Source of the DNA: JABDGM01 sp046349975
Lineage (GTDB): Bacteria; Planctomycetota; Planctomycetia; Pirellulales; Lacipirellulaceae
DNA: 64,000 bases
Direction of reading: 5' to 3'
Assembly: GCA_046349975.1 (NCBI GenBank)
Contig: JAXMBH010000028.1
Location: 1 to 64,000 of the forward strand
Part shown: piece after piece, positions 38,364 to 47,676 of the stretch
Numbering within the stretch: position 1 is the first letter of the stretch
How the letters are laid out: every line of letters starts with the position of its first letter
The notes under the pieces: generated by a model
Told to the model about the DNA's origin: nothing
Database searches by the model: none
The model's input: the letters and a program-made list of their open reading frames with translations, nothing else
Made by a program: the position numbers and the translations under genes

Positions 38364-41300
38364 TTAGTCGATGTAGAGGAATTCGTTGGAGCTGATGAGG
38401 GCGTGGGTGAGATTGGTGAGGGCTTGGGTTTCGGTGGTGCGCGTGGGGGCGATGAATTCGGGATGGAGGCGCAGGTAAGTTTGTTGTTTGGTGAGGAAGT
38501 CGCAGGCGGATTGTAGTTCGGCACGCGAAGGAAGACGCAGGTAGGCGAGTTGCCAGGCGCGGATGATGCTTTCGACTGTGATCGGCGAGGGCGTGGCGGT
38601 GGTTGGGCCGAGGAGGTCGCTGGAGCGATAGGAGATTGTGGCGCTGTCGCTGGTGGCGAGGGTGAGTGTGAACTGCCAAGTGAACGTGTCGGAGGTGACG
38701 CTCGCGCGGCAGTCGGTGATGAAGTCGATCGTGTCGCCGGTTTTGACGTTGAGCTTGTCGAGCTTCGTGGCGACCTGGCTGTTGTGAGCGGACCAGTCGC
38801 CGGCGATGCCGAGGCTGCTCGAGACGATGCGGCTGCGGATGCCGTCGCCGTCGGGGCTTGCGTGGCCGAGAGTCCCGTCGATGGTGATCGTGCCGTCGGC
38901 GGGGGCGGTCCAACGGCGGATGGCGGCGAAGTTGGGGTTCTCGCCGCAGTGCCCGCCATCGGCGCGGAGCATGGCCCAGCCGATCTTCTCGTTCGGCAAT
39001 TGTTCGCCTCCTTGCCAGGCGGAACCGGTCCAATGGGCGAACGGGGTGAAGGAGGCGGTGCGGCCGGAGGCGGTGTCGCAACTGCCGAAGCCGAATTGCC
39101 ACACGGGCGGCGCGGGTTCCCAACGCTTAGGCAGTTCGGCGATGAGTTCCGGCGAAATGTTGGCGGCCGGTTCGCGCTGGGCGCGGTCGGCGAGGGCGGC
39201 GGCGCGGCCGATCCAGAAGTCGCCGTTCATGAGCATAAGCGATTGTGTGGCTACCGTGGAGGATGGCCGGGCTTCGCAGTTGGTGGTCATGACGGGCGCG
39301 TCGAAGGCCTGCATGAGGGCGACGGGTTGCGTGCGGCGCTGCATGAGGTAGAGGCTGCGGCGATGGACGTCGCCGGCGACGACGACCTGGCCCGTGTCAT
39401 CTTCTTGCACGCCGAGAGGCGGGCCAAACATCGTGCGGTCGAGTGTGCCCGTGGCGGTGAGGACGCGATCGCGCAGTGTTTCGGCATCGAGGCGGAGGAC
39501 ATTGCGGCGGCCGTAGAATTTATTCTCGGGATCAACTGCGACTTGTGCGGGATCGCGGCGCGACGCCTGGCGGTAGGCGGTCGAGAGCATGATCGTGCGC
39601 TGGAGGCGTTTGAGGCTCCAGCCGGCGGTGTCGCGAAATTCGGCAGCGAGCCAATCGAGCAGGGCGGGATGCGTGGGCGGCGTGCCGAGGCGGCCGAAGT
39701 CGGCGGGCGTGGAAACGATGCCGCGGCCGAAGTGGTGCATCCACACGCGGTTGACGATGACGCGGGCGGTGAGCGGGTTGGCGGGGCTGGTGAGCCAGCG
39801 GGCGAAGGCGAGGCGGCGGCCGGAGGTGGTGAGTTCGGGGCACTTAGAGGGGAACTCAGTACGGCCGGCGTCGGGCGAGCAGACAGAGAGGGTGCCGGGC
39901 GCGATGGCTTGCGTGGGTTGGCGATAGTCGCCACGGTGGAAGAGCCGGGTCTCCGGGAGGTGGCCGGGCGTTTCGGTGAGGACGCGGAGGAATTCTTCGG
40001 GTGGTTTTTTCGCTCGGACGGCGGCGATTTGTTCGTCGAACTTTTTGAGGTCGTCGGCCGCGGCCTGATTGTATTGGTAGAGCACGCCCTCGGAGAGGTT
40101 TACGCTGGGGTATTTTTCGAGGAGCTGTTTTTGGGCGTCGGTGCGTTTGTCGGCGGCGGTTTCGTAGGCGGCGCGGAGTTCGGCGCGGAGCGGCTCGGCA
40201 TATTTCGTGAGCTCTTTATCGAGCGCGGCGGCCATGTACGTGGCGAGCTTGGCGGCACGCTCGGCCGCGATTTTCTGCACTTCGGTTTCGAGCTCGGCGG
40301 CCTTCTGGCGGTCGGCGGCGGTGTAGAGCGAGACCTGGCGTTCGCCGGCGGTCTTCCAGGCTTGCCAATCGAGGGCGGGTTCGAAGACGGCACGCAGGGC
40401 GTAGTAATCGGTCTGCGGAATCGGATCGTAGCGATGGTCGTGGCACTGAGCGCAGGCGACGGTGAGGCCGAGAAGCGAGCTGGTGACGATCTTCAGCGTG
40501 TCGGCGACGACTTGATTGCGAGCTTCGGGCGAGCCATCGCCGCTGGCGGTTGGGTCGGCGGCCATGCGAAGGTAGCCGGTGGCAGTGAGGAGTTCGATTT
40601 GTTCGGGCGTGAGGTCGCCACTGGCGGGGCCGGCGAGTTCGTCGCCAGCGAGCTGTTCATGGAGGAAGCGGTCGAAGGGTTTGTCGGCATTGAGCGAGCG
40701 GATGACGTAGTCGCGATATTTGTACGACCAGGTGCGGACGGTGTCTTGCATCGTGCCACCTTCGCTGTCGGCGTAACCGGCGGCGTCGAGCCAGTGGCGG
40801 GCCCAACGTTCGCCATAGTGCGGCGAGGCGAGCAGGCGGTCGATTAGTTTTTCGTAGGCATCGGGCGACCCGTCGGCGACGAAAGCGTCGACCTCTTCAG
40901 GCGTGGGCGGCAGGCCGCGCAGGTCGAACGAGGCGCGAAGGATGAGCGTGCGGCGGTCGGCTGCGGGAGCGAAGTGCAGGCCGGCGGGCATGGACTCGCG
41001 GAGGAGGGCGTCGATTGGCGTGCGGAGTGTGGCATCGGCCGGGTCGCGATTGACTTCAGGTCGCTTGATCGGTTGGAAGGCCCACCAGGCGCGATCTTCG
41101 GCGGTAACGCCGAGGCCGGGGGCGAGTGATTCGGGTTCGGGGCGAGCCGTGTGGGCGCCGGTGGCGATCCACTTGGTGATCGTGTCGATCTCTTGCGGTG
41201 TGAGCTTATCGCCGTTGGGAGGCATTTCGCCGGCGCGGATGCGGGTGAGAAGGGCGCTGGCGTTGGCGTCGTGGGGAGCGAGCGCGGGGCCGGAGTCGCC

Positions 41301-41504
41301 GCCCGAGAGTTGGAAGCGGACGAGGCGGAGGTCGAGGCCGCCTTTCTTTTCGTCGGTCGCGCCATGGCAGCCGAAGCAGTGTGCGCGGAGGATAGGGCGG
41401 ACATCGGCTTCGAAGGTGGGCGCGGGCGACGCGGAGTCTGCAGCGAACGCCGAGCTGCCGAGCAGGGTGAGGGCCAGCGAGAGAGCGCGCAACCTCGATT
41501 GCAT
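38364..41504 (-). CDS. PSCyt1-DUF1549-DUF1553 protein with C-terminal insert (pair 4)
   Basis: A 1046-residue exported protein. After the signal peptide (LSLALTLLGSSAFAADSA) comes PSCyt1 (PILRAHCFGCHG), then DUF1549 (LILRASFDLRGLPPTPEEVD) and a second heme motif (CAQCHDHRYDPI). A charged helical stretch follows (ADRQKAAELETEVQKIAAER), then DUF1553 (ARVIVNRVWMHHFGRGIVST). Near the C-terminus, between MLMNGDFWIGRAAALADRAQ and IIRAWQLAYLRLPSRAEL, DUF1553 is split by an added beta-rich segment of about 150 residues (VWQFGFGSCDTASGRTASF ... FTWQFTLTLATSD). ATG at 41504 starts the signal peptide; the longer frame adds 22 residues. The insert may bind a ligand. Confidence 0.9.
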   Translation of the reverse strand: MQSRLRALSLALTLLGSSAFAADSASPAPTFEADVRPILRAHCFGCHGATDEKKGGLDLRLVRFQLSGGDSGPALAPHDANASALLTRIRAGEMPPNGDKLTPQEIDTITKWIATGAHTARPEPESLAPGLGVTAEDRAWWAFQPIKRPEVNRDPADATLRTPIDALLRESMPAGLHFAPAADRRTLILRASFDLRGLPPTPEEVDAFVADGSPDAYEKLIDRLLASPHYGERWARHWLDAAGYADSEGGTMQDTVRTWSYKYRDYVIRSLNADKPFDRFLHEQLAGDELAGPASGDLTPEQIELLTATGYLRMAADPTASGDGSPEARNQVVADTLKIVTSSLLGLTVACAQCHDHRYDPIPQTDYYALRAVFEPALDWQAWKTAGERQVSLYTAADRQKAAELETEVQKIAAERAAKLATYMAAALDKELTKYAEPLRAELRAAYETAADKRTDAQKQLLEKYPSVNLSEGVLYQYNQAAADDLKKFDEQIAAVRAKKPPEEFLRVLTETPGHLPETRLFHRGDYRQPTQAIAPGTLSVCSPDAGRTEFPSKCPELTTSGRRLAFARWLTSPANPLTARVIVNRVWMHHFGRGIVSTPADFGRLGTPPTHPALLDWLAAEFRDTAGWSLKRLQRTIMLSTAYRQASRRDPAQVAVDPENKFYGRRNVLRLDAETLRDRVLTATGTLDRTMFGPPLGVQEDDTGQVVVAGDVHRRSLYLMQRRTQPVALMQAFDAPVMTTNCEARPSSTVATQSLMLMNGDFWIGRAAALADRAQREPAANISPELIAELPKRWEPAPPVWQFGFGSCDTASGRTASFTPFAHWTGSAWQGGEQLPNEKIGWAMLRADGGHCGENPNFAAIRRWTAPADGTITIDGTLGHASPDGDGIRSRIVSSSLGIAGDWSAHNSQVATKLDKLNVKTGDTIDFITDCRASVTSDTFTWQFTLTLATSDSATISYRSSDLLGPTTATPSPITVESIIRAWQLAYLRLPSRAELQSACDFLTKQQTYLRLHPEFIAPTRTTETQALTNLTHALISSNEFLYID

Positions 41505-41789
41505 GGCGGGGATCCACTGGGCGGGGAGTGGAGGCTGGATTCGGGGCGAATTCAGCAACGGCGTTGGCAACGGCTGGGCGGTCGCGGGCGACTACCACAG
41601 CGAGAGGCTTGAAACTGGCGGGGCGGGGTCTATTATCAACGCCGTGGCGTGCGAAAAGCAAGGGAATTGTAGCGGCGTGAAAAAATTTGAGTTGCACCGT
41701 GGATTTGGGCGGTGGGGATCGCACTTGGCTTCGCGGAGCGTGTGCCGCGCGGCGAAACGGTGATGTGTGACGGTGTCGGTGAGGTGGAT

Positions 41790-43313
41790 ATGGATGTTTG
41801 GCGAGAGAGCGATCGGATTACGCGACGGGAGTTGTTGCGGGGGGCTGCGGCGGCGGGGCTGTTGGCAGCGGGTGCGTTGCCGGTGGCGGCGGATGGTGAG
41901 CGAGCGCGGAATGTTATCACTCAGGAGAATGAACGTGCGGGGACGCGCGAGTGGATGCTCACGCAATCGCGCATCGAGCCGACGTCGCGCTATCGTTCGC
42001 CGTGGATCGAAGGGTATTGTTCGCAGCGGGTGGTGCAGGCGGGCGATCGCATCGCGTTTCACGTGAGCACGAGGCCGGCGTCGCGGTTCACGCTCGATAT
42101 TTATCGCACGGGATACTATGGCGGAGCGGGGGCGCGGTTGGTGAAGCAGGTGGGTGAGTTAGCAGGCGCGGCGCAGGCGGAGCCGCCGGTGGGGGCGAAG
42201 CGCGTGCGGCATTGCGAGTGGCCGGCGTGCGCGGAGATCGAGATTCCGGCCGATTGGGTGAGCGGCGTGTATTTGGGAAAGCTCACGGCGCTCGAGAGCG
42301 GGCTGCAGAGTTATGTGGTGTTCATTGTGCGCGATGATCGGGCGGCGGACTTCGTCTTTCAGTGCAGCGATAACACGTGGCAGGCGTACAATCGCTGGCC
42401 GAATCAGTTTGCGCTCTACGACGACGGGCAGAACGAATGGTATTGGGGGGGCGATGTGCAGGTGAGCTTCCATCGGCCGTATGGGAAGTACTGCCAGATT
42501 TTCGATGCGCCGTTGTCGCTGGGATCGGGCGAGTGGTTGTTGTGGGAGTTTCCGCTCGCGTATTGGATGGAGTCGCAAGGGTTTGATGTGACGTATATTT
42601 CGAATCTCGATACGCATCGCGACGCTGCGGGACTGCGGCGCGCGAAGGGATTCTTGAGCGTGGGTCATGATGAGTATTGGTCGATCGAGATGTTCGAGAA
42701 CGTGCGGGCGGCGATTGCGGCCGGCGTGAACGTGGCGTTTCTGTCGGGCAACGCGGCGTGTGGACGCGTGAAGTTTGACGAGCAGCTGCCGGCGTTCGAG
42801 CGGGTCGGCGTGTTCGGGCCGCCGGGCGGGACACGCGAGTTCGATCACATGAACTCTCTACCGCATGAGCGGCCGTATGCGAATGAGTTGGTGGGCGCGC
42901 ACAGCACGGGGCCGGTGACGGGCGGGGCCGATTGGACGTGCCGCTTGCCGGAGCACTGGTTGTTCGCGGGCACGGGGATGAAAGCGGGCGATGCGATTCC
43001 GGGGCTGGTGGGTTGGGAGTGGCATGGTGATCCCGCGCAGATTGAAGGGCTTGAAGTTGTTGCGAGTGGGCCGACGCAGGATGCGCCGGGCAAGCCGAAC
43101 GGCGGGACATTCACGGCAACGATTTACCCGGGGCCGAAGGGGAACTTCGTGTTCAACGCAGGGACGATTTGGTGGGCGGATGGGCTAAGTGCGCCGCCGG
43201 GTTATGTGCGGCCGAAGGTGTACACGGAGCCGCGGGGGCCGGATGGGCGCGTGCAGCAGATTACGCGGAACGTGTTGGAGCGGATGCGCGGCGGGAGTGC
43301 GCGGCGGGGTTAG
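41790..43313 (+). CDS. Tat-exported N,N-dimethylformamidase beta-subunit-like protein
   Basis: A 507-residue protein with a twin-arginine signal (TRRELLRGAAAAGLLAAGAL). The mature part matches the large-subunit domain of dimethylformamidase: SRYRSPWIEGYCSQRVVQAG, TLDIYRTGYYGGAGARLV, SDNTWQAYNRWPNQFALYDD, SLGSGEWLLWEFPLAYWMES, FLSVGHDEYWSIEMFENV and GNAACGRVKFD. The true enzyme hydrolyses dimethylformamide using a mononuclear iron; bacterial homologues of this domain are widespread with unknown substrates, and no small subunit gene is nearby. GAGGTGG lies just upstream of the ATG at 41790, which supports this start over 41712. Substrate is therefore open. Confidence 0.82.
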   Translation: MDVWRESDRITRRELLRGAAAAGLLAAGALPVAADGERARNVITQENERAGTREWMLTQSRIEPTSRYRSPWIEGYCSQRVVQAGDRIAFHVSTRPASRFTLDIYRTGYYGGAGARLVKQVGELAGAAQAEPPVGAKRVRHCEWPACAEIEIPADWVSGVYLGKLTALESGLQSYVVFIVRDDRAADFVFQCSDNTWQAYNRWPNQFALYDDGQNEWYWGGDVQVSFHRPYGKYCQIFDAPLSLGSGEWLLWEFPLAYWMESQGFDVTYISNLDTHRDAAGLRRAKGFLSVGHDEYWSIEMFENVRAAIAAGVNVAFLSGNAACGRVKFDEQLPAFERVGVFGPPGGTREFDHMNSLPHERPYANELVGAHSTGPVTGGADWTCRLPEHWLFAGTGMKAGDAIPGLVGWEWHGDPAQIEGLEVVASGPTQDAPGKPNGGTFTATIYPGPKGNFVFNAGTIWWADGLSAPPGYVRPKVYTEPRGPDGRVQQITRNVLERMRGGSARRG

Positions 43314-43401
43314 GGGCGGATGTGCGAGGTGTTGGGTTGGGCGGCGGGCCCGCTCGGCTGCGTCGAGCGTTCGCATTGCGGTTAAACGGGAGTGAATCGA
43401 T

Positions 43402-45861
43402 ATGGTGCGGGCCTTGGTCGATTGCCGTATGTGCCGGCGCCACATGGTGACTGTGCTCATCGTGTTTGCGGCGCTGTCGCATGGGGTTGGGGCAGCGGAG
43501 TTGCGCGTGGCGACGTTTCGGGCGGATGTCACGGTGCCGATGGGGCATCGGTTGATGGGGATTCTGCCGGCGCGGGCGGAGCGAGTGGCCGATCCGCTGG
43601 AAGCGCGGGGCTTTGTGCTGCTGGGGGCGGAGGAGCCGATGGTGTGGGTGTCGGTGGACTGGTGCGAGATTCGGAATGAGGCCTACGATCGGTGGCGGGA
43701 GGCGTTGGCTGCGGCGGCGGGAACGAAGGCGGAACGAGTGATCGTGACGAGTTTGCATCAGCATGACGCGCCGGTTGTCGATCTAGGAGCGCAGCGGCTA
43801 CTCGATGCAGTGGGGATGCAGCGGCAGTTGTGTGATCCGGAGTTTCACGAGGCGTGTGTCGAGCGGGTGGCGGCGGCGGTGCGGGAGGCGTTACCGCAAG
43901 CGCAGCGGGTGACGCACGTGGGCTTGGGGGCGGCGATTGTGCATGATGTGGCGTCGAATCGGCGGGTGGTGGCAAAATCTGGCGAGGTGTCGTTCGGGCG
44001 GGGGAGCAACACGGGCGGTGATGCGGCGATGCGGGAGGCGCCGGATGGGCTCGTTGATCCGTGGTTGCGGACGCTGAGTTTTTGGGATGGCGAACGGCCG
44101 CTCGTGGCGCTCCATACGTACGCGACGCATCCGATGAGTTACTATGGCCGCGGCGAAGTGAGCGCCGATTTTGTGGGCCTTGCGCGGCGGCTGCGCGAGA
44201 AGGATGACCCGGCCGTGTTTCAGATCTATGTCAACGGCTGTGCCGGCGATGTGACCGCGGGCAAGTACAACGACGGGTCGCCGGAGAACAGGCCGATGCT
44301 CGCGCAGCGGCTGCACGTGGCGATGCAAGAGGCGTGGAAGGCGACGCGGCGCTGGGAGTTGACGAAGATTGGTTTTCGTACGGCGGAGCTGGCGCTGCCG
44401 TTTCGCGCGGGGGCAGGGTTTTCGGCACGAGAGCTCGAGCAGAAGATCCATGACGCGAAGTTGGATGAGCGACAACGGATTCTGGCGGCGATGGCGCTGG
44501 CGAGCCGGCGACGCGTGGAAAGCGGGCGCACGATTGCGGTGCCGTGCATCGATTTTGGTCGAGCACTTGTTGTTTCGTTGCCCGGCGAGTCGTTTGTGGG
44601 TTACCAATTGATGGCGCAGCGGATGCGGTCGGATGTGCCGGTGCTCTGCGCGGGTTATGGGGAGTGCTGGACGGGTTACATTCCCACGCGGGCAGCGTTT
44701 GCCGATGGGTTCACCGATCAGTGGCTGTGGGTGGATCGCGGGGCGGATGATGCGTTGCGGGCGGTGCTGCTGAAGGTGCTGCGTTCGCCGGAGCGGGGAA
44801 GTGCAGAGGCTGGGCCGGTGAATGCGAATGCGTCGGCGGAAGTTAAGAATGATGTGTTCATAGCGACGGCGGCGCATCCGCGGTATAGCGAAGGCTCGGT
44901 ATTGCCGCTGGCGGACGGCAGTTTGCTGTTTGCGAATACGGAGTTCGATGAGACGACGAGCGACTTTGCCAAGGCGAGGATTGTGGCGCGGCGTTCGGCA
45001 GACGGCGGGCGTTCCTGGAGCGAGCCTGCGGTTTTGCAGGACAACGTGGGGCGGATGAATGTGATGTCGGTGACGTTGCGGCGATTTCGCACGCAGCAGC
45101 GCGCGACAGTGGGGATGTTTTATCTCGTGAAGAATGGGCACGGTGACTTGCGGGTGCACATGCGGATTTCGGCGGATGACGGCCGGACGTTTGGCGAATC
45201 GCGCGTGGTGACGAATGCGCCAGGGTATCACGTGATGAACAACGATCGCGTGACGGAGCTGAGTGACGGGCGGCTATTGTGCCCAGTGGCGTGGGCGAAG
45301 GATGTGGAACGTGATGGGCACTTCACATCGTTCTGTTATTGGTCGGATGACGAGGGGCAGGCCTGGGCCACTGGGACGAGCCGTGTGGATGTGCCGCAGC
45401 GCGGGGCCATGGAGCCGGAGGTGCTGGAGCTCGATGATGGGCGGGTACTGATGATCGTGCGGACGCAGCTGGGCGAGATTTATGCGAGCTATTCGACCGA
45501 TCGCGGTGAGAGTTGGAGTGAAGCCAAGCCGTGGGGTGTGAAGTCGCCGGAGTCGCCGGCGACGTTGCGAAGGATTCCGTCGACGGGCGACTTGTTGCTG
45601 GTGTGGAATCCGACGGTGGATGCGAAGGCGGGGCACGGCGGTCGGCGGACGCCATTGGTGGCCGCGGTTTCACGCGATGAAGGGACGACGTGGGGCGAGC
45701 CGCAGGTGTTAGAGGAGAGTGCGAAGCACGAGTTCGCATACACGAGCGTGGCGTTTCAGGAAGGCAATGTGCTGTTGTCGTACTATGTGGCGGAGAATTC
45801 GACGGGACGGATTTCGACGCGATTTCGGTCGCTGCTGGTAGGGTGGTTTTATGGAGAGTGA
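43402..45861 (+). CDS. Ceramidase-like domain fused to a sialidase (BNR) domain
   Basis: An 819-residue exported protein. The N-terminal half (about residues 30-460) is like neutral/alkaline non-lysosomal ceramidases: FRADVTVPMGHRLMG, VIVTSLHQHDAPVVD (HxHDAP-type metal site), ALHTYATHPMSYYGRGEVSA and FQIYVNGCAGDVTAGKYND. The C-terminal half (about 475-819) is a sialidase fold with Asp-box repeats: RRSADGGRSWSEP, RISADDGRTFGES, YWSDDEGQAWATG, YSTDRGESWSEA and AVSRDEGTTWGEP. The fusion of these two activities would suit degradation of sialylated glycosphingolipids or similar glycolipids, which is inference. Alternative starts at 43429 and 43444 would give a shorter signal peptide. Confidence 0.82.
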   Translation: MVRALVDCRMCRRHMVTVLIVFAALSHGVGAAELRVATFRADVTVPMGHRLMGILPARAERVADPLEARGFVLLGAEEPMVWVSVDWCEIRNEAYDRWREALAAAAGTKAERVIVTSLHQHDAPVVDLGAQRLLDAVGMQRQLCDPEFHEACVERVAAAVREALPQAQRVTHVGLGAAIVHDVASNRRVVAKSGEVSFGRGSNTGGDAAMREAPDGLVDPWLRTLSFWDGERPLVALHTYATHPMSYYGRGEVSADFVGLARRLREKDDPAVFQIYVNGCAGDVTAGKYNDGSPENRPMLAQRLHVAMQEAWKATRRWELTKIGFRTAELALPFRAGAGFSARELEQKIHDAKLDERQRILAAMALASRRRVESGRTIAVPCIDFGRALVVSLPGESFVGYQLMAQRMRSDVPVLCAGYGECWTGYIPTRAAFADGFTDQWLWVDRGADDALRAVLLKVLRSPERGSAEAGPVNANASAEVKNDVFIATAAHPRYSEGSVLPLADGSLLFANTEFDETTSDFAKARIVARRSADGGRSWSEPAVLQDNVGRMNVMSVTLRRFRTQQRATVGMFYLVKNGHGDLRVHMRISADDGRTFGESRVVTNAPGYHVMNNDRVTELSDGRLLCPVAWAKDVERDGHFTSFCYWSDDEGQAWATGTSRVDVPQRGAMEPEVLELDDGRVLMIVRTQLGEIYASYSTDRGESWSEAKPWGVKSPESPATLRRIPSTGDLLLVWNPTVDAKAGHGGRRTPLVAAVSRDEGTTWGEPQVLEESAKHEFAYTSVAFQEGNVLLSYYVAENSTGRISTRFRSLLVGWFYGE

Positions 45862-46197
45862 GATGGGGCGGCGATGGTTGCGGGCAGGGCGGTTACGGCA
45901 CACGGAGTGTGCCGACTACATTGTGGCGTGCTCGGCTGCGCGGAGCCTGCGCCTGGCGGCAAGCGGGAACATGTGGAGGTGAATCAGAACCGAAGTTGCG
46001 CTGAGAGCAGGCGCGAAAGAAAAAAATAGGCCGGCGGCGGTCCTTCGCAGAGGGTGGTCCAAGACTGCGTATCGCGATGTAGAGCAGCGCCGGCCGGGTG
46101 TTATTATGGGCGGGCGGCGTTGGGTTTCGCAACCACCCCGTGGCAGGATGGGCGCAGCCCACGCCAAATAGGGCACAACCGCTGTAGTCGCAGTGCG
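45862..46197. other. Gap without a gene, containing a GGCACACGGAGTGTGCC hairpin
   Basis: Holds a perfect eight-base-pair hairpin CGGCACAC-GGA-GTGTGCCG at 45896-45914 close after the sialidase gene, and a region around 46125-46175 with CACCCCGTGGCAGGATGGGC-type repeat sequence. No promoter or RNA gene was recognised. It separates convergent genes, so it may terminate transcription from both sides. Confidence 0.55.
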
Positions 46198-46686
46198 TTA
46201 CGCGTCGACGTGGCCGAGCAAAAAGCTGGTGATTCGCTGCGGCGTAACGATGCCGAGGACACGGTGGTCGCGGTCGAGCACGGGCACGTGTCGGTGGCCC
46301 ATGACGGCCATGACGCACAGCGCGGCGGCCGACGAATCGCTGTCGTTCACGAAGACGGGGTCGGTGGTCATGACATCGCGCACGGGATGATGCTTCATCG
46401 CGTCGAATTCGAGCGCGACCTTGTTGAGGATGTCGCGATCGGAGAATACGCCGATGAGCTTGCCGGCTTCTTCGACCAGCGCGCAAGCGACGTTGCGGCC
46501 GGCGAGGAGTTTTAGCGCGGCTTCGATCGTGGTATCGGGTGTGACGCTCGTATAGGGCTGCGAGCGAATGGCGGCGACCGTTTCTTCGGAGAGCGCCTGT
46601 TCGAGCGAGCTGCGGTAGGAGCGAGGCTCGAAATCTTGCAAGGGATCGACAAATTCTTCACTCGTGCTGCGTTTTTCTTGGATCAT
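46198..46686 (-). CDS. CBS domain pair protein
   Basis: A 162-residue soluble protein with two CBS motifs: first about residues 42-95 (PYTSVTPDTTIEAALKLLAG, GKLIGVFSDRDILNKV), second about 100-160 (VRDVMTTDPVFVNDSDSSAA, RHVPVLDRDHRVLGIVTPQR). Such pairs bind adenine nucleotides and sense energy state. It starts three bases after the stop of a second CBS-pair gene, with GAAGGAG inside that gene's end as ribosome binding site, so the two form one operon. The divergent ClC channel gene upstream lacks the cytoplasmic CBS domains that eukaryotic ClCs carry, which makes a partnership conceivable. Confidence 0.88.
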   Translation of the reverse strand: MIQEKRSTSEEFVDPLQDFEPRSYRSSLEQALSEETVAAIRSQPYTSVTPDTTIEAALKLLAGRNVACALVEEAGKLIGVFSDRDILNKVALEFDAMKHHPVRDVMTTDPVFVNDSDSSAAALCVMAVMGHRHVPVLDRDHRVLGIVTPQRITSFLLGHVDA

Positions 46687-46688
46687 GG

Positions 46689-47159
46689 TCAGGCTCCTTC
46701 GCGCTCAACGAAGTGGGGCGGGCGGGCGACGCGTTGCACCATTACTTGCTGGGGGAAATGTTCAGCGACATATTCCATCAAGCCTTTTTGGCCGGTGAGA
46801 CCGACCAAGCGTCCATCCTCATCAACGACGCCGACGAACCGCGTGTTTTCGGTCTGCATTGAGCGGAGCACCTGGCTGACGGGTTCGTTGAGGCGGACCC
46901 ACTTGGCATCGCGGTTCATGTGATCGCCGAGCCGTTCGTTGACGGCCGTGGGCTCGGCGGCGAGTAGTTGGCGGAGCATACTTTCGGTGAAGATGCCCTG
47001 CGGTCGGCGGTCTTCGTCGACGACGATCACGCATCCGAGCTCTTGGCGGCGCATCCTTGCGATGCCTTCGCGAATTGAGTCGTCGCTTGCGGCGATGACG
47101 GGATCGCGAAGTGCTAGCCGGCTGACTGGGTCGGCTTGCAGATTCTCTTTTAGACCCAT
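46689..47159 (-). CDS. CBS domain pair protein, upstream partner
   Basis: A 156-residue CBS-pair protein starting MGLKENLQADPVSRLALRDP. First CBS: VIAASDDSIREGIARMRRQE with GCVIVVDEDRRPQGIFTESM. Second: AKWVRLNEPVSQVLRSMQTE with RFVGVVDEDGRLVGLTGQKG. The frame stays open far upstream (to 48263) but that part is antisense to the ClC gene; the CBS fold begins right after the ATG at 47159. It is the first gene of a two-gene operon and is divergent from the ClC gene across about 500 bases. Confidence 0.87.
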   Translation of the reverse strand: MGLKENLQADPVSRLALRDPVIAASDDSIREGIARMRRQELGCVIVVDEDRRPQGIFTESMLRQLLAAEPTAVNERLGDHMNRDAKWVRLNEPVSQVLRSMQTENTRFVGVVDEDGRLVGLTGQKGLMEYVAEHFPQQVMVQRVARPPHFVEREGA

Positions 47160-47676
47160 GGCTCGTTCCTGTGGTGTTGTTCCACACGCTAGCGCAAGGG
47201 GCGCCGGCGGATGGAGGTTAAGGAAACGCCTGTTACCTGTTTCTACCCGAATTTCCAACCGCTCCCAGCGAAAACCGACTGAATCCAATCGAACAGAGTT
47301 CTTCAGGAGCCGCGTCAGCGGATGCTCGCCAACCGATGAGAGAGCGAGGACTGATGAGAGTAGTCGCGCCGCCTCTAGTGTGGTCAGAATGCATTGCGTG
47401 TGCGCATCCCCAGAATGGAATAACGGGCAAATTGCAAACGCTATGCCGCGACGTAAATGCGAGAGTTGCGTCAGCCAAGTGTGCGGATACGCACGAAGTG
47501 GTTCGATCGGGCGCGCTGCAAGCGCGAATGCATCGCACGCCGTGACGATAGTTTCGAGCGGCAACTCAAGGCTGATAAGAGCCGCGGGCATGGTAGCAGT
47601 TGTTTGGGGGGGGTAGTGCCTACATACTTTTGGGGCGGTGGAAAGAGTTGTTGCAGGCGCGTTGGAGGATGGGGTT
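47160..47676. other. Intergenic region between CBS operon and ClC gene
   Basis: About 515 bases between divergent genes. I see no family-like open frame, no repeat family of the types found elsewhere in the window, and no clear -35/-10 pair. It should hold the promoters of both transcription units. Confidence 0.5.

Noticed and set aside
38550..40847. A 765-residue plus-strand open frame
   Set aside because: Antisense to the pair-4 cytochrome gene, which has clear heme motifs and DUF blocks; the frame is Gly/Ala/Glu-rich without motifs.
45893..46486. A 197-residue minus-strand frame beside the CBS gene
   Set aside because: It overlaps the CBS gene in another phase and runs into intergenic repeat sequence; Arg-rich with no motif.
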